Origin: Nonomuraea lactucae
GTDB lineage: Bacteria > Actinomycetota > Actinomycetes > Streptosporangiales > Streptosporangiaceae
DNA: 37,945 bases
Reading direction: 5' to 3'
Assembly: GCF_003313395.1 (NCBI RefSeq)
Contig: NZ_QNFZ01000292.1
Location: 1 to 37,945 of the forward strand
Position 1 is the stretch's first letter. Each line of letters opens with the position of its first letter. The translations under genes and the position numbers were made by a program. Positions 9,274 to 19,150 of this stretch are shown here, in pieces. The notes below the pieces were generated by a model. It worked only from the letters and a program-made list of their open reading frames with translations, was not told the origin of the DNA and searched no databases.

Positions 9274-10116
9274 ATGATGAGGCTGTTGGGCCCGGCAGAA
9301 ATACGTATTTTGGCGGACAAGCTAGATCTTCGTCCAACGAAAAGACTAGGACAGAACTTCGTGATCGACGGGGGAACCGTCCGCCGAATCGTACGGGTTG
9401 CCGACCTGTCCTCGGAAGACGTCGTGATCGAAGTGGGGCCCGGTCTCGGGTCGCTCACCCTGGCGTTGCTGTCGTCGGCCAGGCACGTGGTGGCCGTCGA
9501 GATCGACCCGGTGCTGGCCGCCCAGCTCCCCTTGACCGTGGAGGAACGCGGCCTCGGCGACAGGCTGACCGTGATCGGGGCCGACGCCATGAGGATCTCC
9601 CCGTCGGACCTTGGGGGTTCCGAGCCCACCGCCCTGGTGGCCAACCTGCCGTACAACGTGGCGGTTCCGGTGGTGCTGCACCTGCTGGAGGCGCTGCCCT
9701 CGCTGCGGAAGGGCCTCGTCATGGTGCAGTCGGAGGTGGCCGACCGGCTGGCGGCCGGTCCGGGTTCCAAGGTGTACGGGGTGCCGTCGGTGAAGGCCGC
9801 CTGGTACGCGGACGTGCGCCGGGCCGGACCCGTCGGCCGTACCGTCTTCTGGCCGGTGCCCAACGTCGACTCCGGCCTCGTCTCGCTGACGCGCCGCGAC
9901 CCACCACCCACCAGCGCGTCCCGGGAAGAGGTCTTCACGGTGATCGACGCGGCGTTCGCCCAGCGGCGCAAGACCCTCCGAGCCGCCCTGGCCTCCTGGG
10001 CGGGCAGCCCCACACAAGCGGAGGAGGCGCTGCGGGCGGCCGGAGTGGACCCCTCGGCCCGCGGCGAGCAACTGGACGTGACCACGTTCGCCCGAATCGC
10101 CGAGAACAAACCCTGA
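9274..10116 (+). CDS. ksgA: 16S rRNA (adenine(1518)-N(6)/adenine(1519)-N(6))-dimethyltransferase
   Basis: 280 aa. Dimethylates two adjacent adenosines in the 3' hairpin of 16S rRNA using SAM; a late ribosome-assembly checkpoint. RLGQNFVID near the N terminus, the SAM loop EVGPGLG (GPGLG 55-59) and the catalytic NLPY at 124-127 are all present, followed by the C-terminal helical domain ([12 protein letters not shown]). The ATG at 9274 has GGGAG about 9 bases upstream; ATG 9277 is possible, and an ATG at 9256 would add six non-conserved residues. It is divergent from the kinase gene by 88 bp. In many actinobacteria the upstream neighbour is rpfB; here it is not. Confidence 0.97.
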   Translation: MMRLLGPAEIRILADKLDLRPTKRLGQNFVIDGGTVRRIVRVADLSSEDVVIEVGPGLGSLTLALLSSARHVVAVEIDPVLAAQLPLTVEERGLGDRLTVIGADAMRISPSDLGGSEPTALVANLPYNVAVPVVLHLLEALPSLRKGLVMVQSEVADRLAAGPGSKVYGVPSVKAAWYADVRRAGPVGRTVFWPVPNVDSGLVSLTRRDPPPTSASREEVFTVIDAAFAQRRKTLRAALASWAGSPTQAEEALRAAGVDPSARGEQLDVTTFARIAENKP

Positions 10117-10157
10117 CACCCCACCCCACCCCGCCCTCCGAGCCGCCGCAGCGCCCC

Positions 10158-10237
10158 CACCCCGTCGAGCACCAAGCACACGACCGGAGCACGCTCACCC
10201 CGTCGAGCACCAAGCACACGACCGGAGCACGCTCACC
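10158..10237. repeat. 38-bp tandem direct repeat, 2.1 copies
   Basis: Two identical 38-base units (10158-10195 and 10196-10233) beginning CACCCCGTCGAGCACC, with the first four bases of a third. They start about 40 bases after the ksgA stop, in a gene-poor stretch. The units do not form a hairpin and there are no spacers, so this is not CRISPR. It may reflect slippage or a remnant of insertion at the border of the accessory patch that follows. Confidence 0.9.
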
Positions 10238-10275
10238 GGCAACCAGGTGTGCGGCCGATACGCTCTTGATCGTGA

Positions 10276-10668
10276 GTGGGCGAGACCCGGATTTCCCGCG
10301 AGGGGCGCGGCGAGTTTGACGATCTTGTCGACCGAGCGGTGAACGCTGGGGAGATCACCTATGTCGTCCGGGACGGACGGCGCGTCGCCGCCGTCGTCCC
10401 TCTCAGCCTCCTCCAGGAACGCGTGCCGACCGTGACGCTCCACCAGACCGGCGACGGCGACCTGGTCATCGCACGAGGCGGCAGCGCCTGGACGGTGAGG
10501 CCGCCCACCGGCACCCCCCACGGAACCTTCGCCGCCGACGCGCGAGCCTGGCTCGACGACACCTGGCGGCCCAGTGAGCGCGGCGGCCAGGCCAGGACCC
10601 GCATCGACGAAAGCTGCATCCGGGCCGTGGAATGGACCGGCGAGGAGATACGCCTGCGCAACCCCTAA
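10276..10668 (+). CDS. Phd/YefM-like antitoxin-type protein with C-terminal extension (orphan)
   Basis: 130 aa from GTG 10276, the codon right after an in-frame TGA. Residues 6-45 (REGRGEFDDLVDRAVNAGEI then YVVRDGRRVAAVVPL) match the Phd/YefM pattern: a short helix, LxDxV, then V.r.GrpVAvlvP. These proteins bind DNA as dimers and neutralise a toxin through the C terminus. Here the C-terminal ~85 residues (including AWLDDTW) are unlike any toxin-binding tail I recognise. No toxin gene follows; instead the same frame continues past the TAA into interrupted coding-like sequence. No good ribosome binding site is visible. It may be an orphan, or part of a decaying gene pair. Confidence 0.5.
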   Translation: MGETRISREGRGEFDDLVDRAVNAGEITYVVRDGRRVAAVVPLSLLQERVPTVTLHQTGDGDLVIARGGSAWTVRPPTGTPHGTFAADARAWLDDTWRPSERGGQARTRIDESCIRAVEWTGEEIRLRNP

Positions 10669-10998
10669 AGCTCTCTCAACGAGGCCGCGAACGCGTACCT
10701 CGGCCCGCTCACCTACACCCTGAGTGCGGTGAAGGGCAGCGCCGGGGAGGATGCCGTCGGACGGCACCTGGATGAGACGGGGATCGCGTACTCAGACATG
10801 GATGATGCCACTGGTGACTGGCTGTAGGAGCACGTGTACAGCTGGGAGCCCGACCCCTATGAGGAGTCTCCCTGGGTGCTGGTCACCCCGGCGGGGCAGG
10901 ATCCGCGCGCGGACAACGTCATCTGCTCACGGACGGACTCTGACGATCTGACGCGCGTTCACGAGGCGGCGACCGCTTTCGCGGGACGGTTCACGGCC
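10669..10998 (+). pseudogene. interrupted coding remnant in frame with the antitoxin-like gene
   Basis: After the TAA at 10666-10668 the same frame reads SSLNEAANAYLGPLTYTLSA... to a TAG at 10825-10827, then continues as EHVYSWEPDPYEESPWVLV...DDLTRVHEAATAFAGRF. Both pieces look like normal protein sequence rather than random translation, and all three segments share one frame. A GTG at 10834 could start the last piece, but there is no convincing ribosome binding site. I do not recognise the family. The simplest reading is one or two small genes inactivated by nonsense mutations; two tiny genes, or chance, remain possible. The 3' limit is approximate and meets the transposase remnant on the other strand. 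Confidence 0.4.
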
Positions 10999-11316
10999 TG
11001 CTCTGGCGGGACCATGAGATTGCTCCTCACAGGTGAAGGCCGGCGAGGTGGCTTTCAGGGGTCTTGTCGAAGCCGAAGGCCAGCCCTCGCCACTCTTTCA
11101 TCCGGTTGATGCAGCGTTCGGCCGCGTTGCGTTCCTTGCACAAGGCTGCGTCGTGGCGGTTGGGGCGACCTCCGCGTGAGTCGGTCGGGTACGGGGTCGG
11201 CCGATGGGGATGCGGACCTTGATGGCGGCCAGGACGGCGATCAAGCCGAGGCTGTCGGCGGCCCGGCCTGGGGTGAGCGGGAACGACAGCGGGCGGCAGT
11301 GAGCGGCCCAGCCCTA
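10999..11316 (-). pseudogene. degenerate IS5-family DDE transposase remnant
   Basis: Read on the minus strand from about 11313, one frame gives GWAAHCRPLSFPLTPGRAAD, then LAAIKVRIPIGRPRTRP. After a deletion and frame change near 11180, a second frame gives DSRGGRPNRHDAALCKERNA, then ERCINRMKEWRGLAFGFDKT and ESHLAGLHL, a TGA at 11027-11029, and GAISWS beyond it. These are the C-terminal blocks of IS5-type actinobacterial transposases. The segment normally lying between GRPRTRP and SRGGRP (with the DKAYSS motif) is missing, a stop (TAG, 11314-11316) lies upstream of the first block, and an Arg codon after LHL has become a stop. The element is dead; no terminal inverted repeats are visible. Confidence 0.82.
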
Positions 11317-11445
11317 AAGCCCCAGGTCACCCGTTTGGCTGTGGAAAACTCAACCTCCTCCACAGAACCGCGCTCGGCGCCCCGGCCACCTGGCCCGCCG
11401 GACGATTCTGGGGCCTCCGTTCCTTCACCGGCACTGGAGGCCCCC

Positions 11446-12582
11446 ATGAGCCCACGCTCCCTCTCCCGGCTGTCCCGCATGTCCATCACGATCGGCGGCG
11501 GCCTATTGGCAGGATTCACAGCCCTCCCCGGCACGGCCGAAGCGGCAGAACCACGCGGCCATCACCCCGTCCCCGGTCCCTGCCGCGGCACGCTGACGCT
11601 CCCCCGCGCATACGCCGTGCAACTGGACGGCTGGCACACGTCGCCCGTCACCGGCACCGCCAAGAGACGCCGGCCCTTGATCCGGATCCACGTGTCCCTG
11701 CCTCAGGAGGCCTGCGCGGACGCCTCACCTCTGGCCGCGGCCCTCTTCCGAGCAGGCGTCCGGGACATCAACTCTCACCCCACTGTCTCCACGCTCCTAC
11801 ACCACGTATGGACCCACGCGATCGTTCCAACAGGGCAGGACCAGGCAGACACCACCCTCAGCCAGGCAAACACGGATCCCCGCCACACGGACGCCCCCTC
11901 GACCACCCCAACCTTTGACCCCACACCCCTGCACCCCACGGCCCCTGAGGCCGAGCCCAAGGACCGCAACCCAAAGCACCCACACCCCACCCCCAACCGC
12001 CCTCTCAACCGCGACCGGACTCCCAAGGGCGACCGGACTCCCAAGGGCGACCGGACTCCTAAGGGCGACCGGGTTCCCAAGGGCGACCGTGCTTCCAGAG
12101 GCGACCGCACTCCTAAGGGCTCCACCACGAAGGAGAGTCCCGCCCCCGAAGGAAAACCGACGGACCTCACCTCCAAAGGCGACCTCGCGGCAACCGCCGC
12201 CCTCGACCATCTCGGCACCCCGTTCTCCTGGGGCGGTGGCTCCCCTGCGGGCCCCACCAGAGGCATAGGCCGGGGCGCGTCCACCACAGGCTTCGACTGC
12301 AGCGGCCTGACCCTCTACGCCTGGTCCAAGGCAGGAGTGAAGCTAGGCCACTACACGGGCTCGCAGTTCCGCCACGGCCGTCGGATTCCGGTGAGCGAGT
12401 TGCGCAAGGGCGACCTCGTCTTCTTCGGCGGCGGCACCGGCGACCCCACCCACGTTGGCCTCTATCTGGGCGACGGCATCATGGTCCACGCCCCGAAGAC
12501 CGGTGACGTGGTCAAGACGACCCGCTTCATCGACTCGGCGTACTATCGCCCGCTCTACCGCGGCGCCGTCCGCCCCGGATAA
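11446..12582 (+). CDS. secreted NlpC/P60 cell-wall hydrolase
   Basis: 378 aa from ATG 11446, with GGAGG five bases upstream; the longer open frame upstream includes transposase debris and was rejected. A signal peptide (SITIGGGLLAGFTALPG, likely cleavage after TAEA) is followed by an unfamiliar ~110-residue region with two or three cysteines, a Pro/Thr/His-rich stretch, an (x)PKGDR repeat linker, and a C-terminal NlpC/P60 domain from about residue 250. The catalytic residues are visible: Cys285 in FDCSGL, His336 in THVGLYLG and His348 in MVHAP. Such enzymes cleave peptide stems in peptidoglycan. The gene sits in the accessory patch between ksgA and ispE, next to IS debris. The substrate is inferred from family. 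Confidence 0.88.
   Translation: MSPRSLSRLSRMSITIGGGLLAGFTALPGTAEAAEPRGHHPVPGPCRGTLTLPRAYAVQLDGWHTSPVTGTAKRRRPLIRIHVSLPQEACADASPLAAALFRAGVRDINSHPTVSTLLHHVWTHAIVPTGQDQADTTLSQANTDPRHTDAPSTTPTFDPTPLHPTAPEAEPKDRNPKHPHPTPNRPLNRDRTPKGDRTPKGDRTPKGDRVPKGDRASRGDRTPKGSTTKESPAPEGKPTDLTSKGDLAATAALDHLGTPFSWGGGSPAGPTRGIGRGASTTGFDCSGLTLYAWSKAGVKLGHYTGSQFRHGRRIPVSELRKGDLVFFGGGTGDPTHVGLYLGDGIMVHAPKTGDVVKTTRFIDSAYYRPLYRGAVRPG
12011..12118 (+). repeat. 18-bp coding minisatellite, six units
   Basis: Six consecutive 18-base units starting GCGACCGGACTCCCAAGG, the first two identical and the others differing at one to several positions. They encode (G/R)DR(T/V/A)(P/S)(K/R) hexapeptides, a basic hydrophilic linker before the NlpC/P60 domain. 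The unit length keeps the frame, so copy number could vary without destroying the enzyme. Confidence 0.95.
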
Positions 12583-13025
12583 CCCAACCCTCCGCCCCCG
12601 CGCCCCCCAACGAGCCACGGTCCTTCGCTGCCCACTCCCTACACGGAAAGCCTGCAAAGGGCGCATGCGCGCGTAAGCACTCAGCCTCTCGAGCACCTGT
12701 CACCTGACAGACTCACTGGCACCCCCCCGCGACGTTCAGCAGGAGGGCCCTGAGCCTCTTGGGCGGTGGGCAGCGTAGACCACCCACATACCCGCAACAT
12801 CGCGCAGGCCGACAAAGCCCTGCGCCGCCTCAAGCCGAAGCTCGCAGACTCACGTATACGGGTAGATTGCGTCCAACCTGGGGATTTCCGGGTAGACGGG
12901 CATCACTCCAGCGGGCGGAGCCACCACAGTCCACCACTTCTCCGGGAATTGCGTGGCGGGGAAGCGGGGCCCGTATAGCATCGGGTGTCCTCGACCCCCG
13001 CGGCAATGAAAGTGGCAGAAGAGCG
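12583..13025. other. 443-bp stretch without a supported gene, upstream of ispE
   Basis: No reading frame here has convincing codon bias or a recognisable product. A short open frame at 12766-12978 on the plus strand (containing HTRNIAQADKALRRLKPKLA) looks partly protein-like and could be a remnant, but has no ribosome binding site. The motif CGGGTAGA occurs twice (around 12859 and 12890). A TATAGC hexamer at 12974-12979 is a possible -10 for ispE, with a weak TTGCGT 19 bases further upstream. Confidence 0.4.
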
Positions 13026-13928
13026 ATGAGTTCGGTGACCGTACAGGTGCCCGCAAAGGTCAACGTGCAGTTGTCCGTGGGACCGCTCCGAGACGACGGC
13101 TACCACGATCTGGTCAATGTCTTCCACGCCGTGTCGATCTTCGACGAGGTGGTCGCCAAGGAGTCCGACTCCATCACGGTCTCGGTCGTGGGCGAGTGGG
13201 CCGACCAGGTGCCGGTCGACGACGGCAACCTGGCGATCCAGGCCGCCAGGGCACTGGCCAAGCATGCCGGTCGCACCTATGGGGCCCATCTCGTCATCGA
13301 AAAATCGATCCCGGTGGCGGGCGGCATGGCCGGGGGCAGCGCCGACGCGGCGGGTGCGCTCGTGGCCTGCAACGAGCTTTGGGGCCTCGGGCTGCCGTTC
13401 GAGGACCTGTTGGAGATCGCCGGTGACCTGGGCAGCGACGTGCCGTTCTCCCTGATGGGCGGCACCGCCATAGGCACGGGACGTGGCGAGCAGTTGAGCG
13501 AGCTCGCGACGGGCGGTGTCTTCCACTGGGTGTTCGCGGTGGCCGAGGGCGGGCTGTCCACGGCCGACGTCTACGCCCAGTGCGATCGTCTCAGAGAGGC
13601 CGAAGGCGCGGAGGTGCCGTGGCCGCAGGTGGACGACGCCCTGCTGGCGGCCCTGCGCACCGGTGACGCCCCCACGCTCGGCGCCCGCCTCGCCAACGAC
13701 CTCCAGCCCGCCGCCCTCAGCCTGCGTCCAGAACTGGCGCACACCCTGGAGGCAGGCCGGGCCGCAGGAGCGCTTGGCGTCATCGTCTCCGGCTCTGGCC
13801 CCACCTGCGCGTTCCTCGCTTCGGACGCCGACCACGCCGGACATCTGGCCACGACCCTGTCCCAGCTGCCCAGCTGCCGCACAGCCCTCGCAGCCCACGG
13901 CCCCGTCCCAGGCCCCCGCCCCTCCTGA
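13026..13928 (+). CDS. ispE: 4-(cytidine 5'-diphospho)-2-C-methyl-D-erythritol kinase
   Basis: 300 aa. GHMP kinase of the MEP (non-mevalonate) isoprenoid pathway; phosphorylates CDP-methylerythritol at the 2-hydroxyl with ATP. VPAKVNVQL at the N terminus holds the substrate-side Lys11, the GHMP ATP loop PVAGGMAGGSADAAG is at 96-110, the catalytic Asp is D138 in GSDVPFSLMGG, and GVIVSGSGPTCAFL is the C-terminal motif. The ATG at 13026 gives the standard N terminus; AGAAGAG upstream is a fair ribosome binding site. In related genomes ispE follows ksgA closely and precedes the ABC-F gene; here it is separated from both by accessory genes. Confidence 0.97.
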   Translation: MSSVTVQVPAKVNVQLSVGPLRDDGYHDLVNVFHAVSIFDEVVAKESDSITVSVVGEWADQVPVDDGNLAIQAARALAKHAGRTYGAHLVIEKSIPVAGGMAGGSADAAGALVACNELWGLGLPFEDLLEIAGDLGSDVPFSLMGGTAIGTGRGEQLSELATGGVFHWVFAVAEGGLSTADVYAQCDRLREAEGAEVPWPQVDDALLAALRTGDAPTLGARLANDLQPAALSLRPELAHTLEAGRAAGALGVIVSGSGPTCAFLASDADHAGHLATTLSQLPSCRTALAAHGPVPGPRPS

Positions 13929-14002
13929 AAGGGCGGCCGGGTGATGGGTCGGCCGGTGGTGCGGTTGTGCCAGATCCGTCCCGCTCGCAAGAGGTGAGAG
14001 CA

Positions 14003-14209
14003 GTGGACGTATCACCTGCCTCTGAGCCGTGTCAGGGCCTGTCGTGCAGTCGCTGTCATCGGCTGATCGGCGCCCACAGCACCACCACCTCTAGACGTTC
14101 GGCGACAGAAAGGCGTCTCGGCCGAAACACTTGGACACACTTTCGATGCAACATGCCTAGAAGGCCGGGCCAGATGCCTCATCTGCCAGAAGAGATCACC
14201 TCGCTCTGA
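14003..14209 (+). CDS. putative small Cys-rich protein, 68 aa
   Basis: GTG at 14003 with AGAGGTGA a few bases upstream, TGA at 14207-14209. The product MDVSPASEPCQGLSCSRCHR... contains CxxC (CSRC) and, later, HFRC, which together could make a small zinc ribbon. Against it, many codons end in A or T (for example ACA, GAA, CGA, TTT, CCT, AGA), unlike the strongly G/C-ending codons of all neighbours, and no family is recognised. It may be a recently acquired gene, a degraded fragment, or not coding at all. It stands alone between ispE and a convergent regulator. Confidence 0.35.
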   Translation: MDVSPASEPCQGLSCSRCHRLIGAHSTTTSRRSATERRLGRNTWTHFRCNMPRRPGQMPHLPEEITSL

Positions 14210-14369
14210 CCTGCGAAAAGAGGTCAACAAGCCGCGATAACGCTGTGGCCGCCCTGCTGGGGGGTGGAGGGGCGGCGGTGCGTTGCGGGGGTGGGGTGGT
14301 GGGGTCGGTCAGGCCGAGCAGTTGGCGCTGGCCCGGCGGCGCAACTGGTCATCGCGCGCCCGGGCGCTG

Positions 14370-15461
14370 TCATTGGCGCGGCGGCGGCCGGTAGGGTTCG
14401 GCAAACAGCCGTCCGACGAGCTCACCACGGCTGGAGATCTCCGCCTTGCCGAAGACGGCCTTGAGGTGACCGCGAACGGTGTGCGGGGAGATGAACAGGG
14501 CCGCTGCGATCTCTGTGGTGGGCAGGCCCCGTGCCACGAGCTGAGCGACCTCGAACTCGCGCGGCGTCAGGCCGTATGCCTGGGCGATCATGACCGCCAG
14601 GTCGCCGGGGGCGGCGGGCTCGATGACGAGCGCGATCGGACCCGGCTGCCCACCGGGACCGTTCAGGCATGAGGCGTGGCAGGTCAGCCACTGCCTGTCG
14701 AGGGTTCGGATGCGAATCCGGGCGCTGCCGCGATCGCGACCTCGGGCGATGGCCCGCGCCTGCAGAGCCGTGCCGATCAGCCAGATGGGCAGCCTCAGCC
14801 CGAGCGTCGACGGAATGGACGGTCCGTCCGGCAGCAGCGCGAGATACCGCCGGGCCTCCTCGTTGATCGACGTCGCCTCGCCGTACACGTCGAACAGCAG
14901 CAGGCCGGGTGCGGAGGGGCCCGGCCCGCCGTCCGATTCGGACGGACGGGCGAAACGGCGCAGCCGATCGGCGAGCGGGCCGGACAGGTCGGCGAGCAGC
15001 GCGACCTCGTGCGGGCCGAACGCCGGGCCTCCCCGCATGCGGAAAAGGCTCACCACGCCCCACGGCCGGTCGCCGGTCCGCAGCACGGCCCGCAACTCGT
15101 CGTCCACGCCCTGACCGCCGAGCAGGCGGCGGAAGCGGGCGCTGCGCTCGGGCAGGTCGCCGGTGGCCGCGCGCAGGCCGGCCACGGGGACGGCGGCGCG
15201 GGCGAGGTCACGGAACGGCAGGACGTTCTCCTCCAGGAGCTCGCTCTCCCAGTAGTCGGCGCACCCTTCGCCGGAGCCGAGGTTCTCCACCAGCATGGGC
15301 GCGGTGACCAGACCCGTCTCCGGGTCGGTGGCGGCCCACACGGCCGAGTCGAACGGCATCTGCCGCCTCAGCTTGGCCGAGGCGCGGCTGAAGAGGTCCA
15401 GCGCGTTGTTGGCTCGCTCGGCGGCCGAAAGGATCTCGGTGTGGCGGTGCGGGTGGATCAT
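14370..15461 (-). CDS. LuxR-type transcriptional regulator
   Basis: 363 aa from ATG 15461, preceded by AGGAGG four bases away. The C-terminal part (about 285-350) is a LuxR/GerE helix-turn-helix: GLTPREFEVAQLVARGLPTT, EIAAALFISPHTVRGHLKAV, then FGKAEISSRGELV. The N-terminal ~260 residues look like GAF- and PAS-like sensory domains (FDSAVWAATDPETG; LLLFDVYGEATSINEEARRY) with no receiver aspartate, so this is not a two-component regulator. It is divergent from an FAD/NAD(P) oxidoreductase gene, and two GC-rich palindromes lie between the two starts, so it probably controls that gene and itself. The signal is unknown. Confidence 0.9.
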   Translation of the reverse strand: MIHPHRHTEILSAAERANNALDLFSRASAKLRRQMPFDSAVWAATDPETGLVTAPMLVENLGSGEGCADYWESELLEENVLPFRDLARAAVPVAGLRAATGDLPERSARFRRLLGGQGVDDELRAVLRTGDRPWGVVSLFRMRGGPAFGPHEVALLADLSGPLADRLRRFARPSESDGGPGPSAPGLLLFDVYGEATSINEEARRYLALLPDGPSIPSTLGLRLPIWLIGTALQARAIARGRDRGSARIRIRTLDRQWLTCHASCLNGPGGQPGPIALVIEPAAPGDLAVMIAQAYGLTPREFEVAQLVARGLPTTEIAAALFISPHTVRGHLKAVFGKAEISSRGELVGRLFAEPYRPPPRQ

Positions 15462-15549
15462 CGAGCCTCCTGGCGTGTGCAGCCGTTCTCATGGGCTCCT
15501 CAGAAGGCTGCACGCCGGTCAGCCTGCCCGCGTTCTCCTCCCTCGCCAA

Positions 15550-15597
15550 CCCCTCGTTTGAGGGGGTCATTCCTCGCGTTCCCCCGCAAGCGGGGGA
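15550..15597. promoter_or_regulatory. two palindromes between the LuxR and oxidoreductase genes
   Basis: Palindrome 1 is CCCCTC-GTTT-GAGGGG (15550-15565). Palindrome 2 is TCCCCCGC-AA-GCGGGGGA (15580-15597). Their centres are 31 bases apart, about three helical turns, so two bound dimers would face the same side. They lie in the 201-bp divergent intergenic region, closer to the oxidoreductase start. A pair of operators is the likeliest reading; RNA hairpins in the oxidoreductase leader are an alternative. Confidence 0.5.
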
Positions 15598-15662
15598 TGG
15601 AGCATCGTTCCAGCCCTCACGAGACTCGAAAGGCCCTATTTGACGAAACACGGGAGAACGTC

Positions 15663-17096
15663 ATGCGTATCGCGATCGTCGGAGCCGGCGCCGCTGCGGT
15701 CGGCCTACTGGACGCGCTGGCCGTCAGCGAAGAGGAGACGGGAGAGGTCACCGTGTTCGAGCCGTCCACGCACCTGTGGCGGGGGCGCCCGTATGGGCCG
15801 GATCTGGACAGAGTGCTGGTCAACGTCCCGCCCGCAGCCATGTCGATCCGCCACCTGGACTCCGGGCACTACTCCTCCTGGCTGGGTGCCGAGCGTGCCG
15901 CCACCCACATGGACGACCTGTTCGGACAGCCACTGGTGCCCCGCGGGCTCTACGGCGAGTACCTGGCCGGCACCGCCGAGACCGCCCTGGCCACACTGCG
16001 TGGGCGGGGCTGGCGGACCCGCGTCGTCGCCGCCCGGATTGTCGCGGTGACCCGTTCCCGCGGCCTCCGGCTGGCGGTGTACACCGAGGACGGGCACGAG
16101 CACATGGCCGACCAGGTGGTCTTGTGCGTGGGCGGGGGGACGCCGCAGGACCACTACGGCCTGGGCGGTGCCCCCGGGTTCGTGGGCGATCCTTATCCCC
16201 TGGCGTCCACGCTCGACCAGGTCCAGCCTGGGGCCGACGTCGCGGTGATCGGCAGCGGGCTGACCGCTGTGGATGTGGCCGTGTCGCTCGCGGCGCGCGG
16301 CCATGCCGGGCGGATCGCGCTGGTGTCGCGAACCGGCATGCTCCCCCACGTCTACCAGCGCCCCCTCGACTACCGGCCCAGGCACGTGACCGTCGAGCGG
16401 GTGGAGGCGCTGGGCCGCGAGCACGGCGGCGTCACCCTCGACGACCTCGTCGGGCTGCTCCGCGCCGAACTGGCGGAGAAGGGCGAGGACTTCGCGGGCT
16501 TCACCGCCGAGCTGCTGATGGCCAGGTCCGAGGAGCCCGTACAATGGCTGCGGGCGCAACTGGCCGCCGTCGACGATCCCAGGATCGGGCGGCGCGTGCT
16601 GCAGCAGAGCGCATACACCGTCGCCCCGTACGCGTGGCGGCTGCTGCCCGAGTCCGACCGCGGATGGCTTCGCCGCCACCTCCGTCTGGCCACCAGCGTG
16701 GCCGCGCCGATGGTGCCGGTGAACGCCGCGGCCCTACTGGGACTGTTCGATTCCGGGCAGCTCACCACGGCCCCGGGTGTACGCAAGATCGAGGCGGTGG
16801 AGAGAGGATTCCGGGTGCGAGGCGACGGCGGCGACCTGAACGCCGACGTCGTCGTCAACGCCCTGAACCCGCCTCCCCAGACGGTACCCCGCGCGGCCGA
16901 GCAACTGGTCACGTCCCTCCTCGCCGACGGGCTGGCCGCGCTGTACCCATCAGGCGGACTCGCCCCTGCCGACCCGCGCCTGCATGTGGTGGGCGACCTC
17001 GCCGCGGGCAGCACGTTCATCACCTCGGGCATCCTCGGAGTCGCCGCTCGGGCCGCCCGTACCGCTGGCGGGCTGCTGACAACGCAGGCCGGCTGA
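15663..17096 (+). CDS. FAD/NAD(P)-binding oxidoreductase
   Basis: 477 aa from ATG 15663, with GGGAGAA just upstream. The N terminus is a Rossmann FAD motif (MRIAIVGAGAAAVG, G7-G14), followed by NVPPAAMSIRH and SSWLG. A second nucleotide-binding motif, VIGSGLTAVDVAVSLA, begins near residue 195, and the C terminus contains VVGDLAAGSTFITSGILGVA. This layout matches the FAD-NAD(P)-binding family that resembles N-hydroxylating monooxygenases (NAD_binding_9 type). The reaction cannot be inferred from sequence alone. It is divergent from a LuxR regulator, and the pair seems inserted between ispE and the ABC-F gene. No partner enzyme or transporter is adjacent. Confidence 0.85.
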   Translation: MRIAIVGAGAAAVGLLDALAVSEEETGEVTVFEPSTHLWRGRPYGPDLDRVLVNVPPAAMSIRHLDSGHYSSWLGAERAATHMDDLFGQPLVPRGLYGEYLAGTAETALATLRGRGWRTRVVAARIVAVTRSRGLRLAVYTEDGHEHMADQVVLCVGGGTPQDHYGLGGAPGFVGDPYPLASTLDQVQPGADVAVIGSGLTAVDVAVSLAARGHAGRIALVSRTGMLPHVYQRPLDYRPRHVTVERVEALGREHGGVTLDDLVGLLRAELAEKGEDFAGFTAELLMARSEEPVQWLRAQLAAVDDPRIGRRVLQQSAYTVAPYAWRLLPESDRGWLRRHLRLATSVAAPMVPVNAAALLGLFDSGQLTTAPGVRKIEAVERGFRVRGDGGDLNADVVVNALNPPPQTVPRAAEQLVTSLLADGLAALYPSGGLAPADPRLHVVGDLAAGSTFITSGILGVAARAARTAGGLLTTQAG

Positions 17097-17225
17097 TCGG
17101 CCGCAGGCGGGACACAGATCACTCCCGACCGGGGATGGGTCATGACGGGCGTATCCGGACCCCCGCAGGGGAGCGATACGTGGGCAACCCCACGAGCTCC
17201 CTGCTGCCGATACCCTTGGAAGGCC

Positions 17226-19076
<1,851 letters not shown>

Positions 19077-19150
19077 TCGGTTTCGGGCCACCCGACTCTT
19101 GCGCCCCCGGCGCTCGCGGGTGCGGGCGGGCCCTGGGCAGGCGGGCCGGC

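Noticed and set aside
7065-10217. 1050-aa kinase reading frame starting at 10217
   Set aside because: The N-terminal ~340 codons are antisense to ksgA; the kinase starts near 9185 or 9242.
10158-10237. CRISPR array
   Set aside because: Only two contiguous 38-bp copies with no spacers and no cas genes nearby.
10276-10998. A complete toxin-antitoxin pair
   Set aside because: No toxin-like sequence (PIN, RelE, Doc/Fic or other) could be recognised after the antitoxin-like gene.
11176-11445. N-terminal extension of the NlpC/P60 gene
   Set aside because: This stretch lies over the transposase remnant and lacks a signal peptide; GGAGG and a signal sequence support ATG 11446.
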